Positions 52,843 to 54,276 of a stretch of DNA of 54,276 nt are shown piece by piece (position 1 is the first letter of the stretch; each line of letters starts with the position of its first letter). The notes beneath the pieces are model-generated. The model did not search any database, was not told the DNA's origin, and saw only the letters and a list, made by a program, of their open reading frames with translations. The DNA comes from Mesorhizobium escarrei. GTDB taxonomy: Bacteria > Pseudomonadota > Alphaproteobacteria > Rhizobiales > Rhizobiaceae. The translations under genes and the position numbers were made by a program. The stretch covers positions 1 through 54,276 of the forward strand of contig NZ_CAKXZT010000118.1 of the NCBI RefSeq assembly GCF_935825525.1. Direction: 5' to 3'.

Positions 52843-53663
52843 GCTGCCCGCGGCCCGGAGCCGTGATGATGGTCGTGCGCATGGTCGTGCCCATTGTCGT
52901 GCCCATGGTCGTGACCCTGATCACCGTGCCTGTCGGGCTCGCACCAGGGCGCGTTCTCCTCCCAGGCTTCGTGGAAGCGGCGTGCGCGCAACAGGTTCTC
53001 CGGCCGCAGCGTTTCCTGGGTTTCGCCCCATGCGATTGGCTGGCGCGCCAGCAGCAGCGTCTCGGGGAAGTTCTGGCGCACCAGTTCCAGATCGTGGACG
53101 ACAACCAAGATCGTGCGTTCCTCGCCATGCCAGCGCTTGATCAGTGCGACCAGGTCGCCGACCGTCTTGGTATCGACGGCGTTGAACGGCTCGTCGAGCA
53201 GAATGAGATCGGCGTCCTGCAGCAGCACGCGGGCGAACAGCGTGCGCTGCAGCTGGCCGCCCGACAGGGTGTCGATCGGGCGCTTCTCGAAGCCGCCGAG
53301 GCCGACGGCCATCAGCGCCTGGCTGACCGAATCGCGATCTTCCCTGGTGTAGCGGCCGAGCAGCCCGCGCCGTGGCCATAGGCCGAGCGAAACCAGATCA
53401 ACGACCCGGGCGGGAAACGAGCGGTCGAGTTCCGACTGTTGCGGCAGATAGGCAGCGCGCACGCCGGGCGCCCGGACAACCGTGCCGGCCATCGGCTTCA
53501 ACACGCCGATGATACCCTTCATCAGGGTCGACTTGCCCGAGCCATTGGCGCCGACGACGGCAGTTAGCGACCCTCGGCGGATCGTGCCATCGAGATGGTG
53601 AATCGCCGGATGGCTGTTGTAGCCCAGCGTCAGGTCGCGGAAGGTCAGGCAGGTTTTGGTCAT
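52839..53663 (-). CDS. Metal ABC transporter ATPase with His-rich tail
   Basis: A 274-residue ATPase: Walker A GANGSGKST, signature LSGGQLQRTLFARVL, Walker B LILLDEPFNAVD, and the switch His in VVVHDLELV. Its C-terminal 30 residues are unusual: ten histidines in 22 residues, alternating with Asp and Gly, a likely metal-binding or metal-sensing tail. First gene of the operon, with a Zur-like palindrome about 50 bases upstream. Such tails occur in zinc ABC transporters of some alphaproteobacteria. Confidence 0.93.
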   Translation of the reverse strand: MTKTCLTFRDLTLGYNSHPAIHHLDGTIRRGSLTAVVGANGSGKSTLMKGIIGVLKPMAGTVVRAPGVRAAYLPQQSELDRSFPARVVDLVSLGLWPRRGLLGRYTREDRDSVSQALMAVGLGGFEKRPIDTLSGGQLQRTLFARVLLQDADLILLDEPFNAVDTKTVGDLVALIKRWHGEERTILVVVHDLELVRQNFPETLLLARQPIAWGETQETLRPENLLRARRFHEAWEENAPWCEPDRHGDQGHDHGHDNGHDHAHDHHHGSGPRAA

Positions 53664-53710
53664 GTGACGATCCGTGGGACACGATCAATACGGCAGCGGC
53701 GGTGGATATG

Positions 53711-53726
53711 TGATGTTATTACATTA
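53711..53726. promoter_or_regulatory. Candidate Zur operator
   Basis: TGATGTTATTACATTA is a mostly symmetrical (12 of 16), AT-rich site resembling the alphaproteobacterial Zur boxes built on ATGTTATAxTATAACAT. It lies 48 bases upstream of the ATPase start on the minus strand, in an AT-rich patch, as expected for zinc-repressed expression. The call rests on partial similarity and context. Confidence 0.5.
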
Positions 53727-53887
53727 GTCAACAAGTCAATCCGGCGGAATTGCGGCGACCGGAGCAATTTGGCGTGTGCCTATTTTCGCCCCACGCCTGC
53801 TGGCTCAAGAGGATTCGCTCATGCAACCTTGCCCCCAGCGAACCGCGACTCTAAAGAGGCGCGACCCACAAACGAAGGAAACGTCCA

Positions 53888-54232
53888 ATGAGCATTCGTC
53901 GCATCGATGTTGGCCCACGCATGAGCCAGATCGTCATCCACGGCAACACCGTCTATCTGGCCGGTCAGGTTGGCGAACCGGGCGGAAACGTCGGCGCCCA
54001 GACCAGGGACATCCTGGCGGCCATCGACGAATTGCTGGCCAAGGCCGGCACCGACAAGACCAAGATCCTGCAGGCGATCATCTGGCTGGCCGACATGAGC
54101 ACCTTTGCCGAGATGAACGCGGAATGGGACAAGTGGGCGCCGCAGGGCCATACCCCGGCCCGCGCCACCGGCGAGGCCAAGCTTGCCGGACCGGAATATC
54201 TGGTCGAGATCATCGTTACCGCCGCGGTTTGA
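53888..54232 (+). CDS. RidA-family protein
   Basis: A 114-residue member of the RidA (YjgF/YER057c/UK114) family, which hydrolyses reactive enamine/imine intermediates. The HTPARATGEAKLAGPEYLVEIIVTA ending contains the conserved arginine that binds the carboxylate and the final beta-strand. RBS is AAGGAAACGTCC. Divergent from the metal transporter; no functional link is visible. Confidence 0.92.
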   Translation: MSIRRIDVGPRMSQIVIHGNTVYLAGQVGEPGGNVGAQTRDILAAIDELLAKAGTDKTKILQAIIWLADMSTFAEMNAEWDKWAPQGHTPARATGEAKLAGPEYLVEIIVTAAV

Positions 54233-54239
54233 GGCGCTT

Positions 54240-54276
54240 TACCCTCCCCCTTGAGGGCAGGGGAATCGCGTTTGAG
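54240..54276. repeat. Left edge of a type 1 inverted-repeat element, cut by the window end
   Basis: CCCTCCCCCTTGAGGGCAGGGG matches the left arm of the element at 6744-6903. The rest lies outside the window. Confidence 0.55.

Overview
The window looks like a chromosomal segment of a GC-rich alphaproteobacterium of the order Hyphomicrobiales, most probably a Mesorhizobium or a close relative. The reasons are the gene families (DUF4170, DUF2093 and an N-methylproline-demethylase-type flavoenzyme, several GcvA-type LysR regulators), the high GC third positions, and the intergenic palindromic repeats typical of rhizobia. No rRNA, tRNA, CRISPR array, phage or intact insertion sequence was seen. The genus is an inference; no 16S or marker gene is present.

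Layout. 0.3-3.7 kb: a secreted ankyrin/YHS pair facing a membrane-anchored adenylate cyclase-TPR protein. 4.2-11 kb: a LacI-regulated sugar operon (binding protein, two permeases, GH127 beta-L-arabinofuranosidase) with two palindromic operators and no ATPase gene. 11-15 kb: two convergent operons that together resemble a Gtr-type lipid-linked sugar system (GT-C membrane glycosyltransferase plus anchored partner; GT2 synthase, methyltransferase, GtrA flippase). 15.3-21 kb: pmbA, an inositol-monophosphatase homologue, DUF4170, a DUF374 acyltransferase, waaA and lpxK, i.e. lipopolysaccharide core/lipid A assembly. 21-28 kb: DUF2093, a LysR/EamA exporter pair, mutL, a tiny membrane protein, and a LysR/quinone-oxidoreductase pair. 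28-37 kb: a LysR regulator and an MttB-superfamily methyltransferase, peptide-type binding protein, two paralogous secreted DUF3828-like proteins, an enolase-superfamily enzyme, queF on the other strand, and an N-methylproline-demethylase-like flavoprotein. This reads as an incompletely characterised locus for an N-methylated amine or betaine. 37.4-42.8 kb: a Phd/PIN toxin-antitoxin pair, a GGDEF-EAL signalling protein, and kbl-tdh for threonine breakdown. 43-50 kb: tyrosine/homogentisate catabolism (MarR, hmgA, MBL-fold hydrolase, fahA; hppD and its Lrp neighbour), interrupted by a duplicated small membrane gene with a frameshift, dinB and a second toxin-antitoxin pair. 50.5-54.3 kb: a DUF442 protein, a zinc-type ABC importer with a His-rich ATPase tail behind a Zur-like palindrome, and a RidA protein.

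Repeats are a theme. At least five long nested inverted-repeat elements (6.74, 6.94, 23.37, 25.51, 42.86 kb, with the edge of another at 54.24 kb) and at least four copies of shorter REP-like palindromes (5.37, 35.08, 45.75, 50.43 kb) sit between genes. Two of the short copies carry an extra 20-25 bases at nearly the same internal point. Several genes use TTG or GTG starts placed behind good Shine-Dalgarno sequences inside overlapping operons; I moved many starts accordingly. No entirely new defence or mobile system is evident. The most promising leads are the 29-37 kb amine locus, the 11-15 kb glycosylation module and the shared operator half-site of the two toxin-antitoxin loci.
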